Below are positions 27,745-36,403 of a stretch of DNA of 57,083 nt, piece after piece. Under the pieces are notes generated by a model. It was not told the origin of the DNA. It did no database searches and was given only the letters and a program-made list of their open reading frames with translations. The first letter of the stretch is position 1. The number at the start of each line of letters is the position of its first letter. The position numbers were made by a program, and so were the translations under genes. This stretch comes from Acidovorax sp. (GTDB lineage: Bacteria > Pseudomonadota > Gammaproteobacteria > Burkholderiales > Burkholderiaceae_C): assembly GCF_027492855.1 (NCBI RefSeq), contig NZ_JAPUDY010000077.1, positions 1-57,083 of the forward strand. Reading direction: 5' to 3'.

Positions 27745-29574
27745 TCACCGCAAATGCGCTTGCAGCAAGGCCCGCAGGCGCAAGGGGCGTAGCGGCTTGC
27801 GCAGCACCAGGAAATCCGCCCCGGCGCTGGGCAGCATCTGCACGTCTTCGCCCGTGATGAGCAGTCCCAACTGCAACTGCGGCAGGCGGGCGCGCGCCTC
27901 GCGCAATACGGCCAGACCGTCTTGTTCGCCAGGCAGCCGCCAGTCGCTCAACACCACGTCAAATGCAGTGCCCGCCATGGCAACACTGGCCTCCTCACCT
28001 GTGCGGGCGCCCGTGGCCGTCAGCCCCCATTTCGCCAGAAGCTGCAGGAGCGCGTCGCGCACGGCGGTGTTGTCTTCGACCACCAGCACTTTGCCAGACA
28101 GTTGCGCGAGGGGCGTTGCAGATTTGTGGAGGGACGATGACCCCGCCTCGGGTTCGGCCCTGGGTAGTTCGACGGTGAATGTGGTGCCGCGTCCGACGGT
28201 GGAGCGCAGCGACAGCGGGTGCCCAAGCAATACTGTCACGCGCCGGACCGTGGAAAGCCCCAGCCCGGAGCCACGGGTCGGTTCGCGTTCAGGGTTGTTG
28301 AGTTGCACGAATTCTTCAAAGATGCTCTGGTGTGCGTGCTCCGGAATGCCGATGCCGGTGTCGATCACACAGACGCGGACGACATCCGCCTTGCACCTGC
28401 GCACCGCCAGCAGCACGCCACCAGAGGCGGTGTAGCGTATGGCATTGGCGATCAGATTGGACAGAACGCGCTCCAAAAGCGTGGCATCGCTGAGTGCCCA
28501 GGCCGATGTGGGATGCACACGCAACTGGAGTCCTTTCTGGCGTGCGCTGCCTTCATACATCCAGGCCAGCCGGGACAGGAGCGGTTGCAGGGCGAAGCTG
28601 CGCGGATGGGGCGTGATCTGGCCGCTTTCCAGCCGCGACAGGTCCATCACCACCTCCAGCAAACCATCCAATGAGGTCATGCATTCATTCAGGCGTGCCA
28701 AGGTGGTTGGGTCTGTGCGCCGTCCGCCTTCCAGCACGCTCAGATAGAGTCCCATGGCCTGCAATGGCTGGCGCAAGTCGTGGCTGGCCGCTGCAAAGAA
28801 GCGTGACTTGGCCTCGTTGGCCGCCTCGGCCTGGGCGCGCTTTTCGTCCAGTTCGCGCATCAGGTTCTCGTTGAGCAGACGGGTGGTCATGTCGTTGTGG
28901 AGCGTGCGCGCAAAGCGCAGTCCGGCCATGACGAGAGTGACCCATAACAGGCAAGCAAACACTGCACCAAACAACTGGTCACCACCGCCAAAAACAAACA
29001 ACTGCAACCCCAGTCCCAACAGAATGGGCGTGAAGGAGGCCCACATAGCGGGCGGCCAGCAGCAAAACTGGGCCATGGAACTGGCCGAGACGATGGTGGC
29101 CAGCGCCAGAATCATGAAGATCAGCGTGTTGTTCCCCGTCTCGACAATGGGGTAGCCCCAGAACGCCACCACCAATGCCGACATGCCCGTGCGCCAGGTG
29201 AAGGCGCGTAGCCATTGACGGGTGTTGGCGGTTTTTTGCTGCAGCTCGCGGCTGGCACGCCGCACGACGATGAAGCGATCAATGCTGATGCAATAGAGCA
29301 CCACTGCTGGCGCCAGGGCTGGCACAAGGCCAATATAGGGTGCGGAGAGCCAGGCGATCAAGGCCGGGCCGATCATGGCGGTGATCAGGGTGGTGCGCAT
29401 CCCGGCGACCAGCAGGGTGAGTGCGCGCAACTCCAGTTGCCGACGTTGCGCCGCATCCGAGACCTGCACAAACATGCTGTCCGCTGTCAGCATGAGCTGC
29501 TGCGACAGCGGCGGTTTTTGCGTATCGTTTTCTTGTGCTGGGGCTTCAGAGTGCATCTTGTGGCGGCGTGGCAT
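27745..29574 (-). CDS. Hybrid sensor histidine kinase with C-terminal receiver
   Basis: A 609-residue inner-membrane kinase. About six hydrophobic segments (residues 50-220) form the sensor region with little periplasmic sequence. A short coiled stretch follows, then the HisKA box FFAAASHDLRQPLQAMGLYL (phospho-acceptor His 265), a HATPase_c domain (DTGIGIPEHAHQSIF, GSGLGLSTVRR), and a REC domain (about 480-605, phospho-acceptor Asp in VVLSDWRLPGEQDG). Phosphorelay to a separate protein is implied. The start may instead be ATG 29556. It overlaps the LuxR-type regulator gene and is cotranscribed with it. Confidence 0.93.
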   Translation of the reverse strand: MPRRHKMHSEAPAQENDTQKPPLSQQLMLTADSMFVQVSDAAQRRQLELRALTLLVAGMRTTLITAMIGPALIAWLSAPYIGLVPALAPAVVLYCISIDRFIVVRRASRELQQKTANTRQWLRAFTWRTGMSALVVAFWGYPIVETGNNTLIFMILALATIVSASSMAQFCCWPPAMWASFTPILLGLGLQLFVFGGGDQLFGAVFACLLWVTLVMAGLRFARTLHNDMTTRLLNENLMRELDEKRAQAEAANEAKSRFFAAASHDLRQPLQAMGLYLSVLEGGRRTDPTTLARLNECMTSLDGLLEVVMDLSRLESGQITPHPRSFALQPLLSRLAWMYEGSARQKGLQLRVHPTSAWALSDATLLERVLSNLIANAIRYTASGGVLLAVRRCKADVVRVCVIDTGIGIPEHAHQSIFEEFVQLNNPEREPTRGSGLGLSTVRRVTVLLGHPLSLRSTVGRGTTFTVELPRAEPEAGSSSLHKSATPLAQLSGKVLVVEDNTAVRDALLQLLAKWGLTATGARTGEEASVAMAGTAFDVVLSDWRLPGEQDGLAVLREARARLPQLQLGLLITGEDVQMLPSAGADFLVLRKPLRPLRLRALLQAHLR

Positions 29575-30190
29575 TGGCCATCATCACGGCTTGCAGCCGG
29601 TTGGTGGCCCCCATCTTTTCGAAGATCGCGTCCAGATGGTTTTTAACCGTGGCGGGTGATATGCCAAGGTTCTGTGCAATGACTTTGTTGGTGGCGCCCG
29701 TGGCAAGCAGTTGCAGTACTGACCACTGGCGAGCGGTCAGTCCGTATTGCTGTGTATTTGCATCCTGTAAGGCGCTGGCCTCGATGGATTCGCAAAACAC
29801 AGTTTCACCAGTAGCAAGCAATTGCAGAGACTCGATAAGGGCATCTACTTCCAGCGCCTTGGGCAGATAGGCCACCAGCCCTGCATCGCGCACCCGTGCG
29901 GGCAGGCTGGCGTCGTCAATGCCTGACATCAGGCCAAAGCTCGCATTGCAATGCCGCAAGCGCAGGCTGAGCGCACAGCGCAATCCATCGGTGCCCTGCA
30001 ACCGATAGTCCAGCAGCACCAGATCAAACACCTGCGATTCGTCCGAGAGCAATTGGTCAGCCTCTTCGGCGGAGGACACCGCCTGTACCCGCAGGCCCGG
30101 CGCGCGGCTTTGCAACGCCATGACGAGGCCGTCTCGAAACAGCGGGTGGTCATCGACCAGTAGCAGACCAAAGTCGTCAAGCGCATCCAC
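29546..30190 (-). CDS. NarL/LuxR-type response regulator
   Basis: A 214-residue regulator. The receiver domain opens FGLLLVDDHPLFRDGL and has phospho-acceptor Asp 61 in LVLLDYRL; the C-terminal helix-turn-helix is YGLTARQWSVLQLLATGATNK with SPATVKNHLDAIFEKMGA. I chose GTG at 30190, with GAGAGAGGA eight bases upstream, over an ATG at 30238. It is the first gene of a regulator-kinase operon and is divergent, by 252 bp, from the six-gene envelope cluster, which is its most obvious candidate target. Confidence 0.93.
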   Translation of the reverse strand: MDALDDFGLLLVDDHPLFRDGLVMALQSRAPGLRVQAVSSAEEADQLLSDESQVFDLVLLDYRLQGTDGLRCALSLRLRHCNASFGLMSGIDDASLPARVRDAGLVAYLPKALEVDALIESLQLLATGETVFCESIEASALQDANTQQYGLTARQWSVLQLLATGATNKVIAQNLGISPATVKNHLDAIFEKMGATNRLQAVMMANATPPQDAL

Positions 30191-30442
30191 GGCAGCAATC
30201 CTCTCTCTGAGTGAAGGACAGCATAGCGCAGCGAGCACTCAGGCCCCATAGGCCGGTTGGCCCATTTGACCTTGTGGGCGGATGCATGCTTTTTTTGAGC
30301 TTCATTGCGCCAACCGTGATTTACCGCACACCGTTAGCCCGAATGGCCTATGGACCCACCCGTGAGCAGGTTTGACACTTGGCGCCCACAGATCAAGCGG
30401 TTGCAGGGTGCGCCGCCGAGACCGTTGAAAGGGTTCGTGTGT

Positions 30443-30991
30443 ATGCAGAAATTCTCAGCCGTTCCAATGCGCGTGCCGCACCGATTCCGCGCGATGAATG
30501 GGGTAGGCCTGCGTTTGGCAGCGCTCTTGGCCGCTTTGCTGGCGAGCGCACCGCAGGGTGCGTGGTCCTTTGAGAAAACGGAAACCATGCATTCGGGCGC
30601 TGAGCGCACGGCGGCGCCGGGTGCGTGGCAAGGGCGCTGGGATGTGACGCGCGACCATCCCGCCATCCGCACGCGGGCCGGTGCATTGGCATTGCAGCTT
30701 GACATCGAGCATGACCGAGGCAACCCGGTGCCGCGCGTGCAGTGGCTGGCGGACCGCGCCCTTTGCGAATCGCCCGGTGCATCGCCCTGCGAATGGGTAG
30801 GCAGCCGTGGCATTGCGGCCTCTGCGCGTGTGGTGGGCGGGCACCTGCTGGTAGTGCTGCAGGTGTCCGCCGACGACAGCGACCCCATGGTGGTTTGGTT
30901 GGAGCGCCCTCAGCAAGGTCGGTCTGCGGTTGGCACCTTGATCAGCGCCAAGGGCGATCTGGCGTATGCGCTGCAGGCGCAGCGGCCCTGA
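30443..30991 (+). CDS. Exported protein of unknown function, first gene of envelope cluster
   Basis: A 182-residue protein I do not recognise. A basic leader and a hydrophobic stretch (about residues 20-38, GLRLAALLAALLASAPQGAW) form a signal peptide. The mature part of about 140 residues has a beta-strand-like pattern (GAWQGRWDVTRDHP..., VGGHLLVVLQVSAD) and two cysteines in ALCESPGASPCEW that could form a disulfide. The ATG at 30443 has an AAAGGG ten bases upstream. The gene ends inside a block of short tandem repeats that precedes the next gene of the cluster. Confidence 0.7.
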   Translation: MQKFSAVPMRVPHRFRAMNGVGLRLAALLAALLASAPQGAWSFEKTETMHSGAERTAAPGAWQGRWDVTRDHPAIRTRAGALALQLDIEHDRGNPVPRVQWLADRALCESPGASPCEWVGSRGIAASARVVGGHLLVVLQVSADDSDPMVVWLERPQQGRSAVGTLISAKGDLAYALQAQRP

Positions 30992-31054
30992 GCGGCCCTG
31001 AGCGGCCATTGCATCTCAATGCATCTCATCTTTCATTCATTCATTCATTCATTT
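30981..31054 (+). repeat. Consecutive short tandem repeats before the lipoprotein gene
   Basis: Three arrays stand side by side: AGCGGCCCTG twice plus a partial third copy (30981-31010), GCATCTCAAT/GCATCTCATC (31011-31030), and TTCA five times (31032-31051). The first includes the stop codon of the preceding gene. The TTCA array ends four bases before the AGGAGG ribosome site of the next gene. Confidence 0.9.
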
Positions 31055-31069
31055 CAGGAGGTAGTCCCG

Positions 31070-32230
31070 ATGTACCTATCCAACGATTTTTCGACAGGAG
31101 CTTTGCGGCTTTCCGCGCCCAAGGCCACGCTGGCCTGTGCAGCAGTCCTTGCGCTGGCGGCCTGTGGCGGCGGCAGCGAACCATCGGGCTTTGCCATCAG
31201 CGGCCAGGTGTCGGGGCTGACCGCGCCCGGCCTGGTGCTGAGCAACAACGGCGCCGACGAGGTCACGCTGGCGTCCGGGGACTCCCGCTTTGTTTTCCCC
31301 ACACGGGTTGCCGCCGGGGCGGCCTATGACGTGAAGGTGAAGAACCAGCCCGGCGGGCTGGCGTGTTCGGTGACCCAAGGCGTGGGCAATGCCCAGTCCG
31401 ACGTGACGGATGTGGCCGTGGCTTGTGCGCCGCTACCCTCTCTTCCCGGTGGAGGAGGTGGCGGCAGTGGGGGCGGAAGCGGGGGCGCGGGTGGCGGTGG
31501 TGGCACGGGCGGACCGGGGCCTGGGGGCGGAACCCGGGTGGGCGGCGCGTCGGAGTGCTTCAACCGCGCGCTCATCACTCCTGGCACTACCTACCAATGG
31601 GACATGCAGGGATTGGTGGCCGGGAAAAGCATGGCCTGGCTGGATGCGGCAACGCTTGTTGGCGGCGCGACCTTTGAGGGAACCTCCGGGTTGGTTGAAA
31701 CCCGCCGCACCCTGACCATGGAGCTGGATGGAAGCCCTCGCATGGTCCAGAACATCCGCGACTACCTGCGGCTGGACGAAACGGCGGGGCCCGTGGTGGT
31801 GACGTACGGCATCCAGTCCGAGATGACACTGCCAGGGGGCGCGGGCACCATGGGCGTGCGGTCTGTGTTTGCGCCTGCTGCCCGTCATCGCGACTTCACG
31901 CTGGGCGTAGGCGAAAGCTACACCTACACCAGCACGTCGGTAAACACCACCACGTTTGTGGGCGTCGAAACCACCGAGACGACCACGGACAGTCATAGCG
32001 TGGCCTATCTGGGGCAGACCCAGATCACGGTGCCCGCTGGCACATTCACAGCTTGCCAGTTCCGCTCGCAATTTGCAGAGGGCCCCATGGACAGCTACGT
32101 GGCCAAGGGCAGCGGCTTGCCGCTGGTGATCGTGGGCAATGACGGCGATGGAAACCGCGTGCGCTTTGAGATGCGTGCCAGCTCACGCATCAACGGTGTG
32201 CCCGTGGCCCAGTACCACGGCGGGTTCTGA
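31070..32230 (+). CDS. Glycine-rich lipoprotein of unknown function
   Basis: A 386-residue envelope lipoprotein; lipobox LAAC places the lipidated Cys at residue 32. Residues 35-122 look like a small beta-sandwich domain (SGFAISGQVSGLTAPGLVL...), a pattern seen in outer-membrane lipoproteins with 'C-x-V-T-x-G' style ends. A linker of about 35 residues is almost pure glycine with Ser/Pro/Thr. A C-terminal region of about 225 residues follows, Thr-rich and beta-like (YTYTSTSVNTTTFVG). I do not recognise the C-terminal domain. AGGAGG precedes the ATG. The next gene starts only three bases after the stop. Confidence 0.75.
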   Translation: MYLSNDFSTGALRLSAPKATLACAAVLALAACGGGSEPSGFAISGQVSGLTAPGLVLSNNGADEVTLASGDSRFVFPTRVAAGAAYDVKVKNQPGGLACSVTQGVGNAQSDVTDVAVACAPLPSLPGGGGGGSGGGSGGAGGGGGTGGPGPGGGTRVGGASECFNRALITPGTTYQWDMQGLVAGKSMAWLDAATLVGGATFEGTSGLVETRRTLTMELDGSPRMVQNIRDYLRLDETAGPVVVTYGIQSEMTLPGGAGTMGVRSVFAPAARHRDFTLGVGESYTYTSTSVNTTTFVGVETTETTTDSHSVAYLGQTQITVPAGTFTACQFRSQFAEGPMDSYVAKGSGLPLVIVGNDGDGNRVRFEMRASSRINGVPVAQYHGGF

Positions 32231-32233
32231 GCC

Positions 32234-33115
32234 ATGGTGATCGCTGTGCGCCCATCGCTTTGGCTGGTTGGCATGCTGGCTGGCAGCCTGTGGATGCCGC
32301 TTGCCGCCAGGGCCGACTCGCTCAACGAGCTGGCTTGCGCGGCAGGCGTGCACTGCGCTGGCCGCATCACGCCGCAAGACGCGCAAATCGTTCTGAACAT
32401 CACCCAGGAAGAGGCCCAGTCGCGGTTCATCGACGCCAGCCAGGATTGGGATGCCGCCGTGTGGCGCTGCGCGGCAGGGGGGCGCACCTGCGGTGCCATC
32501 AGCCAGACCGAAGCGCAGATACTGATCGGTCTGCCCGAGGCCGCCTACGGCCCAGCCGAGCAGCTGCGCGATCGCGGGCCTGTGGCATCGATCTCGCAAC
32601 CGGCTACGCCATCACGTACACAGGTACAACGCGCTCCTGCTGAGGCGCGCAAGCCCGGCATCGTGGTGGAAACCTCGCCAGAGCCTGGCACTGGTGGCTA
32701 CCGCGAGGTGCCTGTGTCCGAAGGCGGCAATGGCGCCAGCACGGGTGACATCCAGCCCCTGGACGGTGTCTGGACCTTGACCACCGGGACGCCGAAAGCC
32801 GTGGGCTGCATGGCTGGGGTGGCCCAGTCGGTGGCGCGCGGCATGCCGGGGCCGCAGAGCGGGCCGGTCAGCTTCGAGAAGCCGTTCAACGCCAGGCAAC
32901 TGATCAAGAACGACAAGATCGTCTGGAAACGCCTGGGCCCCAACCACTACAGCGCGCAGCTTGCAGCCACCAGCACCGCCATGGCGATGGCCTACGACAT
33001 GCGCGTAGCCAGCCCGTCGCGGATCGATTGGCAGTCCATCGTCACGGTGCGTATTCCGGGCCAGCCGGTTTGCACCATCACAACGCCGCTGACCTATGCG
33101 CGCCAAGGTTCTTGA
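32234..33115 (+). CDS. Exported protein with a duplicated AQI motif and C-terminal beta domain
   Basis: A 293-residue protein I do not recognise. A signal peptide (about 1-27, ending AARA) precedes two similar units of about 45 residues: HCAGRITPQDAQIVLNIT and TCGAISQTEAQILIGLP, each with a cysteine just before. A proline/threonine-rich linker (about 115-170) leads to a C-terminal domain of about 120 residues starting DGVWTLTTGTPKAVGC. It starts three bases after the lipoprotein gene, so the two are surely coexpressed. Confidence 0.72.
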   Translation: MVIAVRPSLWLVGMLAGSLWMPLAARADSLNELACAAGVHCAGRITPQDAQIVLNITQEEAQSRFIDASQDWDAAVWRCAAGGRTCGAISQTEAQILIGLPEAAYGPAEQLRDRGPVASISQPATPSRTQVQRAPAEARKPGIVVETSPEPGTGGYREVPVSEGGNGASTGDIQPLDGVWTLTTGTPKAVGCMAGVAQSVARGMPGPQSGPVSFEKPFNARQLIKNDKIVWKRLGPNHYSAQLAATSTAMAMAYDMRVASPSRIDWQSIVTVRIPGQPVCTITTPLTYARQGS

Positions 33116-33157
33116 GCGTTCACACATTCACCCACTATTTCAACAGGAGGATCGTCC

Positions 33158-34144
33158 ATGAAAACAATGTCTTTATTGGCCGCAGCCGTGCTCGGCTTCG
33201 CAAGCACCTTGGCACCCGCGCAGGCGCAGAACGCCCCCGCGGTACCCACCGGCCCTGGCACCACCATGCTGGTGCTGGACGCCTCGGGCTCCATGTGGGG
33301 CCAGATCCAGGGGCGCGCCAAGATCGAGATCGCCCGCGAAGCGGTGGGCGCGATGCTGCAAAACTGGCCGCGCAACCAGCAACTGGGGCTGATGGCCTAT
33401 GGGCACCGTAGCAAGGGCAATTGTGCGGACATCGAGCTGCTCAAGCCCCCTGCAGTGCTGGATGCCGCCTCCATGCAGCAGGCGGTGAACGCATTGCAAC
33501 CCAAGGGCATGACGCCCATTTCCGCCTCGGTGCGGATGGCGGCGGAGCAGCTCAAGTTCACCGAGCGAAAGGCCACGGTGATTTTGGTGAGCGACGGCGA
33601 GGAGACCTGCCATGCCGACCCCTGCGCCCTGGGCGCCGAGCTGGAGAAGTTGGGCGTGGATTTCACCGCGCATGTGGTGGGCTTCGACCTGCCGCAGGGC
33701 AAGGCCCGCGCCCAGTTGCAGTGCCTGGCCAAATCAACGGGCGGCCGCTATGTAGAGGCCCGCGATGCCGCCGAACTCAACAAGGCCCTGGGTCAAATGG
33801 CGCAAACAGCCCCTGTGGCCCCCGCAAAGCCCAAGGTGGTTGGAAATCTCAAGCCTGCGAAGGGCTGCATGCTCTACGACCAGGACAACTTCAAGGGCGA
33901 AAGCGTGCTGCTTGGCGAGAGCGGCTACGACAACGAGATGCCCGCAGGCTGGGAAAACCGCGTGCGTTCGCTCCGGTGCAGTGTGCGGTCCGGGCTCTAC
34001 CTCTACATCGATCCGAACCGCGAAGGGGAGTACCTGATGATCGAAGACGGTGGAGAGCGGAACAACCTGGGCGCGGTGGCCAGCTCGTACATCTACTTCG
34101 GCACCTTTGCCGAAGAAGAGGATGTGATGCCGGAAAAGAAGTGA
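33158..34144 (+). CDS. Exported von Willebrand A protein with C-terminal beta/gamma-crystallin-like domain
   Basis: A 328-residue protein. A signal peptide (1-24, APAQAQ) precedes a VWA domain (about 35-215) with a complete metal-ion-dependent adhesion site: D41-x-S43-x-S45, T119 and D146. Residues 237-315 (CMLYDQDNFKGESVLL..., GWENRVRSLRC, YLYIDPNREGEYLMI) have the two-motif Greek-key pattern of beta/gamma-crystallins. Such domains often bind calcium or inhibit enzymes. I infer an exported metal-dependent binding protein. AGGAGG precedes the ATG. It lies third from the end of the six-gene envelope cluster. Confidence 0.85.
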   Translation: MKTMSLLAAAVLGFASTLAPAQAQNAPAVPTGPGTTMLVLDASGSMWGQIQGRAKIEIAREAVGAMLQNWPRNQQLGLMAYGHRSKGNCADIELLKPPAVLDAASMQQAVNALQPKGMTPISASVRMAAEQLKFTERKATVILVSDGEETCHADPCALGAELEKLGVDFTAHVVGFDLPQGKARAQLQCLAKSTGGRYVEARDAAELNKALGQMAQTAPVAPAKPKVVGNLKPAKGCMLYDQDNFKGESVLLGESGYDNEMPAGWENRVRSLRCSVRSGLYLYIDPNREGEYLMIEDGGERNNLGAVASSYIYFGTFAEEEDVMPEKK

Positions 34145-34238
34145 TACCTGAGTGGCGCCTGCGTGAGGGCTGTACGCCCTTGTCGATGTTTATCTCCGTC
34201 AGTTTCTACTGACTGGAAATCACCTGGAGGATACCTTG

Positions 34239-35021
34239 ATGACCACAACCCTTAACCGTCCCAATCACCTGCGGACTCTGGCAGGCCTGACCGCCCTGGC
34301 TGCCGCGCTGGCTGGCTGCGGCAAAAACAACGACATGGTGGGCGCTGCGATGGCGCAGCCCGCAGCGGCCCAAAAAGGCGGCACCAGTCAGACGCCCGAT
34401 GGCAACACCCTGCGCCTGCAAGGCACCATGCAGGTGGATGCCGGGCAGGGCGAACAGGCGCTGCAGTCGCATGCCACCGTGGTGGATGCCAAGCTGGGCG
34501 AGAAGACGGCGGCCCGCCTGGGAACCGCCGAGGGCCAGAAGTCCGTGGCGGACGCCAATGCCCGCGTGGGCGGCAAGGGCGGGCCTACGGCCACATCCAA
34601 GGACGTGCAGGACATGGCCAACGCCATGGCGGGCCGCACCGTGTACACCAGCCAGGCCATGCACCTTGAGATCATCAAGAGCTACGCCATCACGCTCGAC
34701 GCCAAATCTCCCGCTCAGCCTGGGGTGAGGATGCAGCTGAGCTTGACGTTCTCGGACAAGGACATGAAGCCCACGGGCGGCAAGGTCCAGTTCTACCCCG
34801 ACAGCGCCAAGTCCAGGGAAAGCTATATGAAGAAGATCCAGCCCTCGGACGTGACCATCGGCAAACTCGAACGTAAGGATGACAACACCTTTGTGATCTC
34901 GGGCAGCTTCAAGGCTACCGACCTGAAGGCGGGTGTGCTGGCCAAGGCGCTCAAAGGTAAGACGCTGGCCTCGGTGTCTGGCCGCTTCGACTTTCAAGAA
35001 GTGCCAATCCGTGGTCAGTAG
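34239..35021 (+). CDS. Lipoprotein of unknown function
   Basis: A 260-residue envelope protein. The lipobox ALAGC puts the lipidated cysteine at residue 27. The first 110 mature residues are low in complexity and Ala/Gly/Thr-rich; the rest (HLEIIKSYAITLDAKSP..., GKLERKDDNTFVISGSFKATD) looks like a beta-rich domain I do not recognise. CTGGAGG lies eight bases before the ATG at 34239. It follows the VWA gene by 94 bp and precedes the Yip1-like gene by 53 bp. Confidence 0.72.
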   Translation: MTTTLNRPNHLRTLAGLTALAAALAGCGKNNDMVGAAMAQPAAAQKGGTSQTPDGNTLRLQGTMQVDAGQGEQALQSHATVVDAKLGEKTAARLGTAEGQKSVADANARVGGKGGPTATSKDVQDMANAMAGRTVYTSQAMHLEIIKSYAITLDAKSPAQPGVRMQLSLTFSDKDMKPTGGKVQFYPDSAKSRESYMKKIQPSDVTIGKLERKDDNTFVISGSFKATDLKAGVLAKALKGKTLASVSGRFDFQEVPIRGQ

Positions 35022-35074
35022 CAGCGTTGCCCGGTTCCTTTCGCACCCACACGCCATCCAACCCGGAGACCCCC

Positions 35075-36391
35075 ATGACCCATCCCCATGACAACGCCAC
35101 CTCCGCTGATCCCTCGGTAGCACCTGCTGCGGGCGGCAGCACCGCATCTGGCCAGACCACCGCACAGGGCCTGCTGGAGCGCGTGCTGGCCATTTTGCTC
35201 AAGCCCGGCGAGACCTGGCAGGCCATCGACCGCGAACCCGGCTCCATCGGCGGCATCTACCTGGGTTACCTTGTGTTCTTGGCCGCCATTCCCGCCGTGG
35301 CGGGGTTCATCGGCTACAGCCTGGTGGGGGTGGGCGCGTTTGGCATCTCGATGCGCGTGCCCATCGTGCAGGGGCTGGTGAGCATGGTGGTGGGCTATGC
35401 ACTGTCGCTGGCCATGGTGTTCGTGATGGCGCTGGTGGCCAACGCGCTGGCGCCGCGCTTTGGCGGCCAGGCGCAGATGCCCAAGGCGTTCCAGCTCATT
35501 GCCTATGGCGCCACGGCTGGGTGGCTGGGCGGCGTGTTCAGCATCTTGCCGTCGCTGTCTATGCTGGGCGTGTTGGCCGCGCTGTACTCGGTGTACCTGA
35601 TCTACCGGGGCGTTCCTGTGCTGATGCGCGTGCCGCAGGCGCGGGCCGTGGGCTACACGGCGGCGCTGATTGTCTGCGGCGTGGTGGCCGCCCTGGTGGT
35701 GGGGCTGGTGACTTCGCTGATCACACCGCGCCCTGGTGGCCTGGGCGGCAGCATCGGAGGGCTGGGCAGCGGCTCGGACACATCGGGCGCCAGCATCAGC
35801 CTGCCGGGCACCGGCATCAGCATTGACACGGCCAAGGTCGAGCAGGCCACCCGCCGCATGGAGGAAGCCCAGGCGCGCGGCGACACCCAGGCGGCAGGCC
35901 AGGCCATGGGCGACGTGATGAGCGCCGCGCTGGGCGGTAAGGGTGGCAAGGCCCTGCCGCCCGAAACCCTGCGCGCGCTGCTGCCCGAAACACTGGGCGG
36001 CATGCCCCGTACGGCGGTGGAAGCGCGCAGCGAAGCGGCCATGGGCCTGCAGTTCACCAACGTCAGCGCCGAATATTCGCAAGGCGAGCGCCAGATCGAG
36101 GTGCGCATGCAGGATATTGGCGCAGTGCCCGCGCTGGCCATGGGCATGGCGGGCTGGTCGCAAAGCACGGTGGACAGCGAAACCGCCGAAGAGGTCGAGC
36201 GTGTGTACCGCCGCGACAACGTGGCCTACAAAGAAAGCTACCGCAAGGACGGCACCAGCGCCAGCCTGCTCATGCTGCTGCCCAACGGCGTGCTGCTGGA
36301 GACCAATGGCAACCTGCCCATGGCGGATTTGCAGACTGCGCTGCGGGCGGTGCCGGTGAGCCAGTTGGCTGCGCTCAAGCGCCCGTCTTGA
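35075..36391 (+). CDS. Yip1-like multi-pass membrane protein
   Basis: A 438-residue protein. After a low-complexity leader, residues about 35-235 contain the Yip1/YIP1-type membrane domain: LLERVLAILLKPGETWQAID followed by about five hydrophobic segments. A glycine/serine-rich stretch (about 230-270) leads to a C-terminal soluble region of about 170 residues. That region includes VERVYRRDNVAYKESYRKDG and looks like a beta domain. Yip1-family bacterial proteins have no firm function. It is the last gene of the six-gene cluster and is convergent with the chromate transporter genes, 12 bp away. Confidence 0.82.
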   Translation: MTHPHDNATSADPSVAPAAGGSTASGQTTAQGLLERVLAILLKPGETWQAIDREPGSIGGIYLGYLVFLAAIPAVAGFIGYSLVGVGAFGISMRVPIVQGLVSMVVGYALSLAMVFVMALVANALAPRFGGQAQMPKAFQLIAYGATAGWLGGVFSILPSLSMLGVLAALYSVYLIYRGVPVLMRVPQARAVGYTAALIVCGVVAALVVGLVTSLITPRPGGLGGSIGGLGSGSDTSGASISLPGTGISIDTAKVEQATRRMEEAQARGDTQAAGQAMGDVMSAALGGKGGKALPPETLRALLPETLGGMPRTAVEARSEAAMGLQFTNVSAEYSQGERQIEVRMQDIGAVPALAMGMAGWSQSTVDSETAEEVERVYRRDNVAYKESYRKDGTSASLLMLLPNGVLLETNGNLPMADLQTALRAVPVSQLAALKRPS

Positions 36392-36403
36392 GGTGCATCT
36401 TCA

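Noticed and set aside
30191-30442. A small RNA or gene in the gap between the response regulator and the envelope cluster
   Set aside because: Only short GC-rich inverted repeats are visible, with no terminator-like T run and no open frame with a ribosome site.
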